A model generated the notes under the pieces. The model was not told the DNA's origin and did not search any database. It saw only the letters and a program-made list of their open reading frames with translations. A stretch of 14,632 nt of DNA from Solobacterium sp. Lineage in GTDB: Bacteria > Bacillota_I > Bacilli_A > Erysipelotrichales > Erysipelotrichaceae. Below are positions 6,532-14,632 of this stretch, one piece after another (position 1 is the stretch's first letter; the number at the start of each line of letters is the position of its first letter). The translations under genes were made by a program, and so were the position numbers. The stretch is taken from the NCBI GenBank assembly GCA_016291725.1, contig JAEEYJ010000136.1:1-14632 (forward strand), in the 5' to 3' direction.

Positions 6532-8054
6532 GAGAGATCAGACCGGATGAGATCAGTTCCCTGCTCAAGGAACGGATCAAGAACTATGACAATGTGATAC
6601 GTTCGGATGATGTCGGCTATGTCATCAGTGTCGGCGATGGCATTGCGAACGTACAGGGCATTGACAAGGCGATGGCTTCGGAGCTGCTGGAATTCCCCAA
6701 CGATGTGATGGGCATGGTCCTGAACCTTGAGGAGGACCATATCGGTGCTGTATTGCTGGGCAATGATACGCTCATCCGTGAAGGCGATGAGGTAAGGCGC
6801 ACCGGACGCATCGTTGAGGTGCCGGTCGGCGACGCTCTGCTCGGCAGAGTCATCAACTCGATCGGCCAGCCGGTGGACGGCAAGGGCGAAATCGTTACGG
6901 AAAAGACACGGGCCGTGGAACGGGTGGCACCCGGTGTTATGACGCGGCGCAGTGTTTACCAGCCGTTGATGACCGGACTGAAGATCATCGATACCATGAT
7001 TCCGATCGGCAAGGGCCAGCGTGAGCTGATCATCGGCGACCGTGAAACCGGCAAGACGGCGATTGCTGTGGACGCGATCCTGAACCAGAAGGGCAAGGAT
7101 GTCTACTGCATCTATGTAGCAATCGGCCAGAAGGAAAGCACCGTTGCCCGTCTGGTGCAGAGACTGCGTGAAGGCGGAGCGATGGACTATACGGTTGTTA
7201 TCAGTGCGGGTGCGTCGACCTCGGCGCCGCTGCAGTACATTGCGCCGTACGCAGGCTGTGCGATCGGTGAAGAGTGGATGGACAACGGCAAGGATGTTCT
7301 GATCATCTATGACGATCTGTCCAAGCATGCGGTTGCCTACCGTACCATGTCGCTGCTGCTGCGCAGACCTCCGGGACGTGAAGCGTATCCGGGCGATGTT
7401 TTCTACCTCCATTCCCGTCTGCTGGAAAGAGCTGCGAAGCTGTCCGATGAACTGGGCGGCGGCTCTCTGACAGCCCTGCCGCTCATTGAGACGCAGGCAG
7501 GCGATATTTCAGCCTACATTCCGACCAATGTCATTTCGATTACCGACGGTCAGATCTTCCTGCAGAGCGATCTGTTCGCTTCCGGTGTACGTCCGGCGGT
7601 AGACAGCGGTCTGTCGGTTTCCCGTGTCGGTTCGAATGCGCAGACAAAGGCGATGAAGAAGGTTTCCTCGAGCCTGAAGCTGGAGCTGGCGCAGTACCAT
7701 GAAATGCTGAGCTTCTCCCAGTTCGGATCCGATCTGGATGCGGCGACGAAGAAGATCCTGGATCATGGTGCGCGTCTGACGGAGCTGCTGAAGCAGCCGC
7801 AGTACCAGCCGATGTCCATGCACGAACAGGTGCTCTCCATGTTTACGGCAAAATATGGCTACATCGACCAGGTCAAGGTTGAGGAAGTCGGGCGCTTCGA
7901 GAAGTTCGTTCACCGGTATTTTGCGGAGAATGCGCAGGATATCATCGATGAACTGGAGGACAAGAAGGATATTTCTCCGGAGCTGGAGCAGCGTATGAAG
8001 GATACGATGCAGGCCGCGCTGGAGCAGTTTGATCCGCTTCTGGGAGTAAAGTAG
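6528..8054 (+). CDS. atpA: F1Fo ATP synthase subunit alpha
   Basis: Alpha is the non-catalytic nucleotide-binding subunit of the alpha3-beta3 hexamer. The 508-residue length is normal. It has the beta-barrel domain (about 25-95), Walker A GDRETGKT (170-177), the Walker B strand VLIIYDD (257-263), and the arginine finger R366 in [12 protein letters not shown], which reaches into the catalytic site on beta. The C-terminal helical domain runs from about 375 to the end (FDPLLGVK). AAAGGAG at 6514-6520 is the ribosome-binding site, inside atpH. atpG begins two bases after the stop codon's last base. Confidence 0.98.
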   Translation: MREIRPDEISSLLKERIKNYDNVIRSDDVGYVISVGDGIANVQGIDKAMASELLEFPNDVMGMVLNLEEDHIGAVLLGNDTLIREGDEVRRTGRIVEVPVGDALLGRVINSIGQPVDGKGEIVTEKTRAVERVAPGVMTRRSVYQPLMTGLKIIDTMIPIGKGQRELIIGDRETGKTAIAVDAILNQKGKDVYCIYVAIGQKESTVARLVQRLREGGAMDYTVVISAGASTSAPLQYIAPYAGCAIGEEWMDNGKDVLIIYDDLSKHAVAYRTMSLLLRRPPGREAYPGDVFYLHSRLLERAAKLSDELGGGSLTALPLIETQAGDISAYIPTNVISITDGQIFLQSDLFASGVRPAVDSGLSVSRVGSNAQTKAMKKVSSSLKLELAQYHEMLSFSQFGSDLDAATKKILDHGARLTELLKQPQYQPMSMHEQVLSMFTAKYGYIDQVKVEEVGRFEKFVHRYFAENAQDIIDELEDKKDISPELEQRMKDTMQAALEQFDPLLGVK

Positions 8055-8055
8055 T

Positions 8056-8907
8056 ATGGCACAGTCGAAACAGGCCCTGAGATCAAGGATCAAATCGGTC
8101 AGATCGACGCGCAAGATCACCAAAGCCATGGAGATGATCGCGAACGCGAAGCTGTTCAAGCAGCGAAACCTGGTGGAGGCGAACCGTATCTATACAGACC
8201 GGCTGCAGGAAAGCGTCAATGAAATCGTTGCCAGGAATCCCGGCGTACAGTCTTCTTTGGTAAGGCCGAAGCAGGAGGGACAGGCGTATACGATGGTGTT
8301 CTGCAGCGATCTCGGTCTCTGCGGGGGGTACAATGCCAACATTCTGAAGGAAGCGAGAGCGCTTCTGAAGAAGGAGGATCCTGTGGTTCTGGTCGGAACG
8401 TCAATGTACAGTTCCTTCCGGAACGAAGGCTTCCGGCTGGTGAATGAGGAACCCATATCTTCGGATCATCTCTCCTATGATGAGATCAAGGAGTATATGG
8501 ACCGGGGCATCCAGGGCTTCCGTGACGGAGAATATGCTTCGGTGCAGCTTCTGTTCACCCGGTTCATCAATACGATGACCTTCCGTCCGGAACTGCTGCA
8601 GCTGCTTCCGTGTGAAATGGTTGCACCGGAGCAGACGGATGACAGGCTGGAAGCGGAGACGATGTTCGAGCCGGATGCGGAAACGATTCTGGAAGAGGTC
8701 GTGCCGATGATGGTGAAAACGGTTGCCTACGCGAAGTGGATGGAAGCTACGACGTCCGAGCAGGGAAGCCGGCGGGTAGCGATGAAGACGGCGACGGACA
8801 ACGCGGACGAGCTGAGCGAAGAGCTGATGCTGGAATACAACAAAGCACGCCAGGCGGCGATTACGCAGGAAATTACGGAAATTGTCAGCGGATCAAACGC
8901 TGTGTAG
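8056..8907 (+). CDS. atpG: F1Fo ATP synthase subunit gamma
   Basis: Gamma is the central rotor shaft linking the c ring to the catalytic head. The 283-residue protein has the conserved N-terminal helix RKITKAMEMIANAKL (19-33), the central motif FCSDLGLCGGYNANI (82-96), and the C-terminal helix NADELSEELMLEYNKARQA followed by AITQEITEIVSG. These two terminal helices form the coiled-coil shaft. No chloroplast- or cyanobacterial-type regulatory insertion is seen. One base separates it from atpA, and atpD follows after 12 bases. Confidence 0.97.
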   Translation: MAQSKQALRSRIKSVRSTRKITKAMEMIANAKLFKQRNLVEANRIYTDRLQESVNEIVARNPGVQSSLVRPKQEGQAYTMVFCSDLGLCGGYNANILKEARALLKKEDPVVLVGTSMYSSFRNEGFRLVNEEPISSDHLSYDEIKEYMDRGIQGFRDGEYASVQLLFTRFINTMTFRPELLQLLPCEMVAPEQTDDRLEAETMFEPDAETILEEVVPMMVKTVAYAKWMEATTSEQGSRRVAMKTATDNADELSEELMLEYNKARQAAITQEITEIVSGSNAV

Positions 8908-10313
<1,406 letters not shown>

Positions 10314-10314
<1 letters not shown>

Positions 10315-10583
10315 TGCCGGTACATGTCCGTATCGTTACGCCCAATGGCCTGTTCCAGGAGTTTGACGCCAGCATTCTGAACGTCAGTACCGTGGACGGC
10401 CAGCGGGGTATTCTGCCGAGGCACGTCCCGATCGTAACGATGCTGAAACAAGGGATGATGAATGCCGAAGATACAGAAAAAGGCAGGAGATACTTTGAAG
10501 TATCCGGCGGACTGCTGTATTTCCGGGATGATGTCGCAGAGATCCTGACGGAAGAGATCAAGGAAAAGAAACCTGAAAGGTAA
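10314..10583 (+). CDS. atpC: F1Fo ATP synthase subunit epsilon, short form without C-terminal domain
   Basis: Epsilon caps the rotor and in most bacteria has two parts: an N-terminal beta-sandwich of about 85 residues that binds gamma and the c ring, and a C-terminal helical hairpin that can inhibit ATP hydrolysis. This protein has only 89 residues. The beta-sandwich is intact (VRIVTPNGLFQEFDA, then STVDGQRGILPRHVP, then FEVSGGLLYFRDD), but the sequence ends soon after the last strand with a short charged tail, EEIKEKKPER. The operon terminator begins 17 bases after the stop, leaving no room for a frameshifted remnant, so this looks like a real short form rather than a broken gene. Similar short epsilons are known in some lineages such as Chlorobium. 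Confidence 0.95.
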
Positions 10584-10599
10584 AGAGATCCGTACAAGG

Positions 10600-10634
10600 A
10601 AGTCCGGGGAGGCAGTCCCCGGGCTTTTCTGTTT
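10600..10634 (+). terminator. Intrinsic terminator of the atp operon
   Basis: GTCCGGGGA (10602-10610) pairs with TCCCCGGGC (10616-10624) around the loop GGCAG, with one G-U pair, and the stem can extend through AA/TT at its base. It is followed by TTTTCTGTTT. A GC-rich stem with a T-rich tail directly after atpC is a classic Rho-independent terminator. Confidence 0.9.
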
Positions 10635-10650
10635 CCTGCGCACAGATGAT

Positions 10651-10735
10651 CCTATAGCGCAAAGGATATGATTCTTCGCATAGGAACTATAACAATATAA
10701 GCGCTTGAATATACTGTACGGTGTTCGCTATAGTG
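10651..10735. repeat. Three CTATAGCG-type motifs around the nfn promoter
   Basis: CCTATAGCG (10651-10659) is matched in inverted orientation by CGCATAGG (10677-10684, one base missing) and by CGCTATAGT (10727-10735). The first two can form a bulged hairpin; the third overlaps the proposed -10 box of the nfn promoter. Repeats placed this way could be operator half-sites for a regulator, but I do not recognise the motif as a known binding site. Confidence 0.4.
10705..10734 (+). promoter_or_regulatory. Predicted sigma-A promoter of the nfn operon
   Basis: TTGAAT (10705-10710) and TATAGT (10729-10734) are spaced by 18 bases within an AT-rich stretch, downstream of the atp terminator and 55 bases before nfnA. 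Each box keeps the most conserved positions (TTG and TA---T). The palindrome AAGCGCTT (10699-10706) overlaps the -35 box and could be regulatory. Confidence 0.55.
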
Positions 10736-10740
10736 AAACT

Positions 10741-10783
10741 GACAGACAGCTGCAAGCAGACAGACAATCATAGACAGGAGACA
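10741..10783 (+). repeat. GACA-rich 5' leader of nfnA
   Basis: The tetranucleotide GACA occurs six times (starting at 10741, 10745, 10759, 10763, 10773 and 10780) in the transcribed leader between the promoter and nfnA. The last copies flank the ribosome-binding site AGGAG (10776-10780). The leader is purine-rich and probably unstructured. This could aid ribosome loading, or be chance. Confidence 0.35.
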
Positions 10784-10789
10784 GGCGTT

Positions 10790-11638
10790 ATGTACAGGAT
10801 CGTCAAAAAGAAAACACTGAATCCATCTGTCACGGAAATGGATATCGAAGCACCGCTCATCGCCAGAAAAGCCAAAGCAGGACAATTCATCATTCTGCGT
10901 ACGGACGCGGAGGGAGAACGCATACCGCTTACGATTGCCGGCACCGATCCGGCAGCCGGAACCGTAAAAATCATATTTCAGACCGTCGGCGCAACGACTC
11001 TGCAGCTGAGCGTAATGAAGGAAGGTGACAGCCTGCAGGATTTCGCCGGCCCGCTCGGAAGACCGACGGAAACAGAAGGAAAGAAGAAGGTCTGCGTGAT
11101 CGGCGGCGGTGTCGGCTGTGCCATTGCCATGCCGGTTGCCGGAGCATTCCATGACCAAGGCACCGAAGTGACCGGCATCATCGGATTCCGCAGCCGGGAT
11201 CTGGTGATTCTCGAGGATGAATTCCGTTCTCTCTGCGATGAACTGATCGTCATGACGGATGACGGAACCTACGGGCAGAAGGGAAACGTTACTATGCCCC
11301 TGAAGGAAATGCTGGAAGCGGGCAGATCCTTTGATGAAGTCATAGCGATCGGACCGCTCGTCATGATGAAGTTTGTCGTAGAAGCGGTACGTCCGTATGG
11401 AATCCCTGTCACGGTTTCCATGAATCCGATCATGATCGACGGTACCGGTATGTGCGGCGGCTGCCGGCTGACGCTGGTGCAGGATGGCAGAAGAACGATG
11501 AAGTTCGCCTGTGTGGACGGCCCGGACTTCAATGGCTATGAAGTGGATTTTGACGAAGCGATGATCCGCAACCGTATGTACGCTGCTGAAGAGCGCAGAG
11601 CGTATGACGAAGCGTGCCGTCTGTTCGGAGGTAAGTGA
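10790..11638 (+). CDS. nfnA: NfnA: small subunit of NADH-dependent ferredoxin:NADP+ oxidoreductase
   Basis: The product is a ferredoxin-NADP reductase-like flavoprotein with a [2Fe-2S] cluster, the NAD(H)-side subunit of the electron-bifurcating Nfn complex. ATG 10790 (282 residues) is chosen over an upstream GTG at 10721 because AGGAG lies 9 bases before it and the GTG overlaps the promoter. The FAD-binding segment contains R44 in ERIPLTIA, and the pyridine-nucleotide loop is VIGGGVGCA (103-111). The iron-sulfur region is MIDGTGMCGGC with a later Cys in KFACVDGP; D217, C222, C225 and C241 match the unusual one-Asp, three-Cys ligation known for Nfn. A dihydroorotate dehydrogenase electron-transfer subunit or sulfide dehydrogenase SudB is related, but the pairing with nfnB favours Nfn. 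Confidence 0.88.
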   Translation: MYRIVKKKTLNPSVTEMDIEAPLIARKAKAGQFIILRTDAEGERIPLTIAGTDPAAGTVKIIFQTVGATTLQLSVMKEGDSLQDFAGPLGRPTETEGKKKVCVIGGGVGCAIAMPVAGAFHDQGTEVTGIIGFRSRDLVILEDEFRSLCDELIVMTDDGTYGQKGNVTMPLKEMLEAGRSFDEVIAIGPLVMMKFVVEAVRPYGIPVTVSMNPIMIDGTGMCGGCRLTLVQDGRRTMKFACVDGPDFNGYEVDFDEAMIRNRMYAAEERRAYDEACRLFGGK

Positions 11639-11639
11639 T

Positions 11640-13046
11640 ATGGCAGTCATACAGAACAAGCATGAAATGCCGCTGCAGGCACCGGAAGCGCGTATCTGCA
11701 ATTTCAATGAGGTCGCGCTCGGCTATGACGAGGAAACAGCGCTGAAGGAAGCGGAACGGTGCCTGAACTGCCCCGCAAAACCCTGCGTATCCGGCTGTCC
11801 GGTCAATATCCGGATCCCGGAGTTCATCGCAAAGATCAAGGAAAAAGACTACGAGGGAGCCTATCAGATCATTCATGCGTCGTCGTCTCTGCCGGCTGTC
11901 TGCGGGCGTGTATGCCCCCAGGAAACCCAGTGCGAACAGGTATGCACCCTGGCAAAGCGCTTTGAACCGGTAGCCATCGGGCGTCTGGAACGGTTCGTGG
12001 CAGACACGCACAACGCATTGAATGCTAAGGCCGGTGACCGTCCGGAAGCGAACGGACACCGGGTGGCGGTCGTCGGCGCCGGACCGAGCGGACTGACCTG
12101 TGCCGGGGATCTGGCGAAGAAAGGGTATGCGGTCACGGTCTACGAAGCGCTGCATACACCGGGCGGTGTACTGGTCTACGGGATCCCGGAATTCCGTCTT
12201 CCGAAGGCAATCGTTGCCAGGGAAGTGGAAGCGCTGGAAGAGCTGGGGGTTGTGTTTGCGGTCAATGTCATTATCGGCCGTACACTGAGCATCGATGAGC
12301 TGTTTGAAGAGGGATACGAAGCCGTATTCATCGGTTCCGGAGCAGGACTGCCCCGTTTCATGAACATACCGGGGGAATCCTTGACGGGTGTTTATTCAGC
12401 CAATGAATTCCTGACCAGAACCAATCTGATGAAAGCGTACCTGGAAGATCCGAAGACGCCGGTGAAGAAAGGCGGCACGGTCGCAGTAGTCGGCGGTGGA
12501 AACGTAGCGATGGATGCCGCAAGGACGGCGCTGAGGCTCGGTGCAGAGCACGTATACATTGTCTACCGCCGGTCGATGAACGAACTGCCTGCCCGGAAGG
12601 AAGAAGTAGAGCACGCTGTAGAGGAAGGAATTGATTTCCGCCTGCTGTGCAATCCGACGGAGATTCTGGGCTATGAGGATCCGAAGGATCCGAAGTACGG
12701 TTCTGTAAAAGCTCTGCGGGCCGTCCGGATGGAGCTGGGAGAGCCGGATGAAAGCGGCAGAAGGAGTCCGGTTGTGATAGAAGGCAGTGAATTTGAACTG
12801 GCTGTGGACACTGTGATCATGGCAATCGGCACATCGCCCAATCCGCTGATCAAGAGTACAACGGAAGGACTGGAAGTTAACCGGAGAGGTGGTATCATTA
12901 TCGATGAAGCCGGACTGACATCAAGGCCGGGCGTGTATGCCGGCGGCGATGCCGTAACCGGTTCCGCGACCGTCATTTCGGCCATGGGCGCCGGAAAAAA
13001 GGCTGCGGAAGCGATCGACAGATATATACAGAACAGGGAGGAATAG
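11640..13046 (+). CDS. nfnB: NfnB: large subunit of NADH-dependent ferredoxin:NADP+ oxidoreductase (GltD-like)
   Basis: This glutamate-synthase-small-chain-like flavoprotein holds the bifurcating FAD, two [4Fe-4S] clusters and the NADP(H) site. With NfnA it reversibly couples NADPH oxidation to reduction of NAD+ and ferredoxin. The start is ATG 11640 (468 residues), with GGAGGT at 11627-11632. Cysteines C41, C44, C49, C53, C92, C98 and C102 fit the two clusters; by analogy with dihydropyrimidine dehydrogenase, the eighth ligand would be E117 in RLERF, which fits the Glu-ligated cluster reported for Nfn. C88 is extra. FAD motifs are VVGAGPSGL (144-152) and GDAVTGSATV (436-445); the NADPH Rossmann motif is GGGNVA (285-290) with YRRS (309-312) for the 2'-phosphate. 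GltD or SudA annotation is the alternative; no large glutamate synthase gene is adjacent. Confidence 0.88.
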   Translation: MAVIQNKHEMPLQAPEARICNFNEVALGYDEETALKEAERCLNCPAKPCVSGCPVNIRIPEFIAKIKEKDYEGAYQIIHASSSLPAVCGRVCPQETQCEQVCTLAKRFEPVAIGRLERFVADTHNALNAKAGDRPEANGHRVAVVGAGPSGLTCAGDLAKKGYAVTVYEALHTPGGVLVYGIPEFRLPKAIVAREVEALEELGVVFAVNVIIGRTLSIDELFEEGYEAVFIGSGAGLPRFMNIPGESLTGVYSANEFLTRTNLMKAYLEDPKTPVKKGGTVAVVGGGNVAMDAARTALRLGAEHVYIVYRRSMNELPARKEEVEHAVEEGIDFRLLCNPTEILGYEDPKDPKYGSVKALRAVRMELGEPDESGRRSPVVIEGSEFELAVDTVIMAIGTSPNPLIKSTTEGLEVNRRGGIIIDEAGLTSRPGVYAGGDAVTGSATVISAMGAGKKAAEAIDRYIQNREE

Positions 13047-13048
13047 GT

Positions 13049-14038
13049 ATGGCATACGCAATTGACATGCATTGCGACACACTGATGGAAACGCTGTACA
13101 AGCACGGAGAGGATGCGGATTTCTACGATAAACCGGATCAGCATCTGGATGTAAAGCGTCTGCTAGAGGGGAAAACGATGGCCCAGTTCATGGCAATCTT
13201 CTTCCCGCCGGATGTCTTCTTCCGGGAGTACATGCACCGGGAGCCGGCAACGGAAGAAGAACACATCGCCGGATGCGTGAAGGTTCTGAAGAATACACTG
13301 GAGCGGTATCCCGAGCTGGTGCGGCAGGCGTACAATGCAGATGATGTGGAGAGGAACTTCCGGGAAGGAAAGACATCCCTGATCCTGACCATGGAGGACG
13401 GCGTCGCTGTGCACGGTGATAGGAAGAAGCTGGATGCGTTCTATGATCTCGGTGTACGGGCTCTGACACTGACATGGAACTTCGAGAACTGCTTCGGAGC
13501 ACCGAATTCCCTGGATCCGGCCATTATGAACAAAGGCCTGACGGATTTCGGCAAGGAAGCGGTGAAGCACATGCAGGATATCGGTATGCTGGTGGATGTC
13601 AGCCATGTATCGGACGGTGTGTTCTGGGATGTGTACAAGCTGGCAAAAGTCCCGTTTGTCGCCACGCACTCCAACAGCAGAGCGCTGTGCAATCATACGC
13701 GCAATATGACGGATGACATGATCCGGGCGCTGGCGGAAAAAGGCGGGGCGATGGGACTGAACATTGCACCGCAGTTCCTCGATGATACGCCGGAGAACAA
13801 AGAATCCCGGATCCGGGACCTGGTGGCGATGGCCAGGCATGAGAAGGAAGTCGGCGGAATCGGTGTTGTCGCAATTGGTACGGACTTCGACGGTACAGGC
13901 GGAAATCTGGAGCTCAACGGGCCGGACAAGATGCCTGCGCTGTGCGATGCGCTGATCCGCGATGGCTTTACAGCAGATGAAGTGGATCTGATCATGTACG
14001 GCAATGTACTGCGGATCATGCACGAAGCGATGAAATAG
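13049..14038 (+). CDS. M19-family dipeptidase (membrane/renal dipeptidase type)
   Basis: A zinc-dependent dipeptidase of peptidase family M19, which cleaves a broad range of dipeptides, some with a D-residue at the second position. The 329-residue protein contains the metal ligands H8 and D10 (IDMHCDT), bridging E116 (TMEDG), H186 (VSHVS) and H207 (ATHSNSRAL), with R218 (RNMTD) and D279 (GTDFDG) near the substrate. The spacing H186-H207-R218 is the same as in human renal dipeptidase. No signal peptide or anchor is visible, so it is probably cytoplasmic. It begins two bases after the nfnB stop, with GGGAGG at 13036-13041, and should be cotranscribed with nfnAB. No functional link to Nfn is known to me; peptide fermentation would connect them. 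Confidence 0.92.
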   Translation: MAYAIDMHCDTLMETLYKHGEDADFYDKPDQHLDVKRLLEGKTMAQFMAIFFPPDVFFREYMHREPATEEEHIAGCVKVLKNTLERYPELVRQAYNADDVERNFREGKTSLILTMEDGVAVHGDRKKLDAFYDLGVRALTLTWNFENCFGAPNSLDPAIMNKGLTDFGKEAVKHMQDIGMLVDVSHVSDGVFWDVYKLAKVPFVATHSNSRALCNHTRNMTDDMIRALAEKGGAMGLNIAPQFLDDTPENKESRIRDLVAMARHEKEVGGIGVVAIGTDFDGTGGNLELNGPDKMPALCDALIRDGFTADEVDLIMYGNVLRIMHEAMK

Positions 14039-14040
14039 AA

Positions 14041-14066
14041 AAAACCGGAACGATGGTTCCGGTTTT
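14041..14066. terminator. Bidirectional intrinsic terminator
   Basis: AAAACCGGAAC (14041-14051) and GTTCCGGTTTT (14056-14066) form a perfect 11-bp stem with loop GATG. Ts at the 3' side and As at the 5' side provide T-tracts on both strands. It lies 2 bases after the dipeptidase stop and 10 bases from the stop of the convergent aldo/keto reductase gene, so it should end both transcripts. Confidence 0.92.
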
Positions 14067-14076
14067 AACATTCCGG

Positions 14077-14632
14077 TTATTCTGCCGGCAGATCGGTTTC
14101 TGCAGGCTCGGCAGGTGCAGGCTCTTCGGCTGCAGGTGCTTCTTCCGGAGCCGGCTCGATCAGTTCCGCCGGTACACCCGGTTCTACGGGTGCTGTCGGT
14201 TCAATGCTTTCATCGACAGGCGACTCGATCGCGATCGGCTCCTCTGCCGGCTTTGCGGCAGTGATGAACATCTCTACAGTATCCGGATCGGTATGGGAGA
14301 GGAACAGGCTCTTCTTTTTGTCCAGCGCTTCCAGGGAGACCATCTCGCCTTCACTGAGCTTGAAGTCCAGAACATCGAAGTTCTCTGCCATTCTTTCCGG
14401 ACTGGTGGTCTTGGGGATGACTACAACGCCGCGGTCGATGTTCCAGCGCAGTGCCAGCTGGGCAGGTGTCTTGCGGTATTTTTCACCGATGGCAAGCAGA
14501 AGGGGTTCTTCCAGAAGTTCCTTGCTGGCCTGTGCAAGCGGAGCCCAGGCTTCCATTACCACGCCGTATTTATCCATGAATGCCTTGGCTTCCGGCTGCT
14601 GGAAGAGCAGGTGGGCTTCCACCTGGTTGACC
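14077..14632 (-). CDS. Aldo/keto reductase, 3' part, with acidic Pro/Ala/Glu tail
   Basis: The reading frame stays open to the window edge on the minus strand, so the gene's 5' part is missing; 184 residues are visible. Family motifs are VNQVEAHLLFQQ (normally VNQVE-H), AWAPLAQ, the cofactor-binding segment VVVIPKTTSPERMAENF, and the final DFKLSEGEMVSLEAL. This is the NADPH-binding half of a TIM-barrel aldo/keto reductase; the catalytic Asp-Tyr-Lys-His residues would lie mostly upstream. After the normal end near SHTDPDTVEMFI, a 60-residue tail (encoded by 14080-14259) follows, in which 43 residues are Pro, Ala or Glu, with 17 acidic and one basic residue. Such a tail is not part of the family fold. 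It may be a disordered linker or surface/chaperone-like tail; function unknown. Substrate cannot be predicted. Confidence 0.88.
   Translation of the reverse strand, partial: VNQVEAHLLFQQPEAKAFMDKYGVVMEAWAPLAQASKELLEEPLLLAIGEKYRKTPAQLALRWNIDRGVVVIPKTTSPERMAENFDVLDFKLSEGEMVSLEALDKKKSLFLSHTDPDTVEMFITAAKPAEEPIAIESPVDESIEPTAPVEPGVPAELIEPAPEEAPAAEEPAPAEPAETDLPAE

Noticed and set aside
6243..7412. 389-codon open frame on the minus strand across atpH and atpA
   Set aside because: It lies opposite highly conserved atp coding sequence, has no recognisable domain, and its product is rich in His/Arg/Gln as expected of antisense readings of GC-rich genes.
10696..10709. Possible cre (CcpA) site overlapping the nfn -35 box
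   Set aside because: Three mismatches to the degenerate cre consensus, including the conserved G and C near the ends; too weak to call.
10721..10789. Upstream GTG start adding 23 residues to NfnA
   Set aside because: It overlaps the predicted -10 region and lacks a ribosome-binding site; ATG 10790 has a good one and matches the family N-terminus.
11604..11639. Upstream TTG start adding 12 residues to NfnB
   Set aside because: It would lie within nfnA without a ribosome-binding site, while ATG 11640 has GGAGGT at 7-base spacing.
13805..13818. Perfect 14-bp palindrome TCCCGGATCCGGGA in the dipeptidase gene
   Set aside because: It arises from the frequent codon string CGG-ATC-CGG (Arg-Ile-Arg), which also recurs elsewhere; no sign of a regulatory role.

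Overview
The window looks like a stretch of Bacillota chromosome near the replication origin. By eye it is moderately GC-rich (mid-50s percent). It carries Noc, a ParB relative known from Bacillota, with Soj-type ParA and Spo0J-type ParB. Erysipelotrichia or a neighbouring class of fermentative anaerobes would fit, but that placement is inference. Genes are tightly packed: almost every junction overlaps or lies within about 15 bases, standard stop codons are used, and no gap exceeds 300 bases. There are no tRNA or rRNA genes, IS elements or CRISPR arrays that I can see.

Layout. Positions 1-4072 look like one transcription unit: the 3' part of a GH10-like glycosidase gene, rsmG, noc, parA and parB. 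A 16-bp site one base away from the known Noc-binding consensus lies inside the glycosidase gene (102-117). Next comes a compact promoter region (4108-4136) and the complete F1Fo ATP synthase operon atpI-B-E-F-H-A-G-D-C (4161-10583), closed by a strong intrinsic terminator (10600-10634). A 165-base regulatory gap follows, and then an operon of nfnA, nfnB and an M19 dipeptidase (10790-14038). A bidirectional terminator (14041-14066) separates this from a convergent aldo/keto reductase gene that runs off the right edge.

How it fits together. The order rsmG-parA-parB-atp is the old origin-proximal arrangement known from Proteobacteria; here it is kept in a Bacillota-like genome with noc inserted. 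The ATP synthase has two unusual traits. Its c subunit carries two carboxylates in the ion site (E26 and E59, with T60 and Y64), a pattern linked to Na+ coupling. Its epsilon subunit is only 89 residues and lacks the C-terminal regulatory helices. Together with electron-bifurcating Nfn, this suggests a fermentative anaerobe whose ATPase may pump ions at the cost of ATP, without epsilon-type latching. That physiological reading is inference.

The best leads for follow-up are the Noc site, the two-carboxylate c ring, the short epsilon, the acidic Pro/Ala/Glu tail on the aldo/keto reductase, and the repeated CTATAGCG motif around the nfn promoter. I did not find an obviously new multi-gene system.
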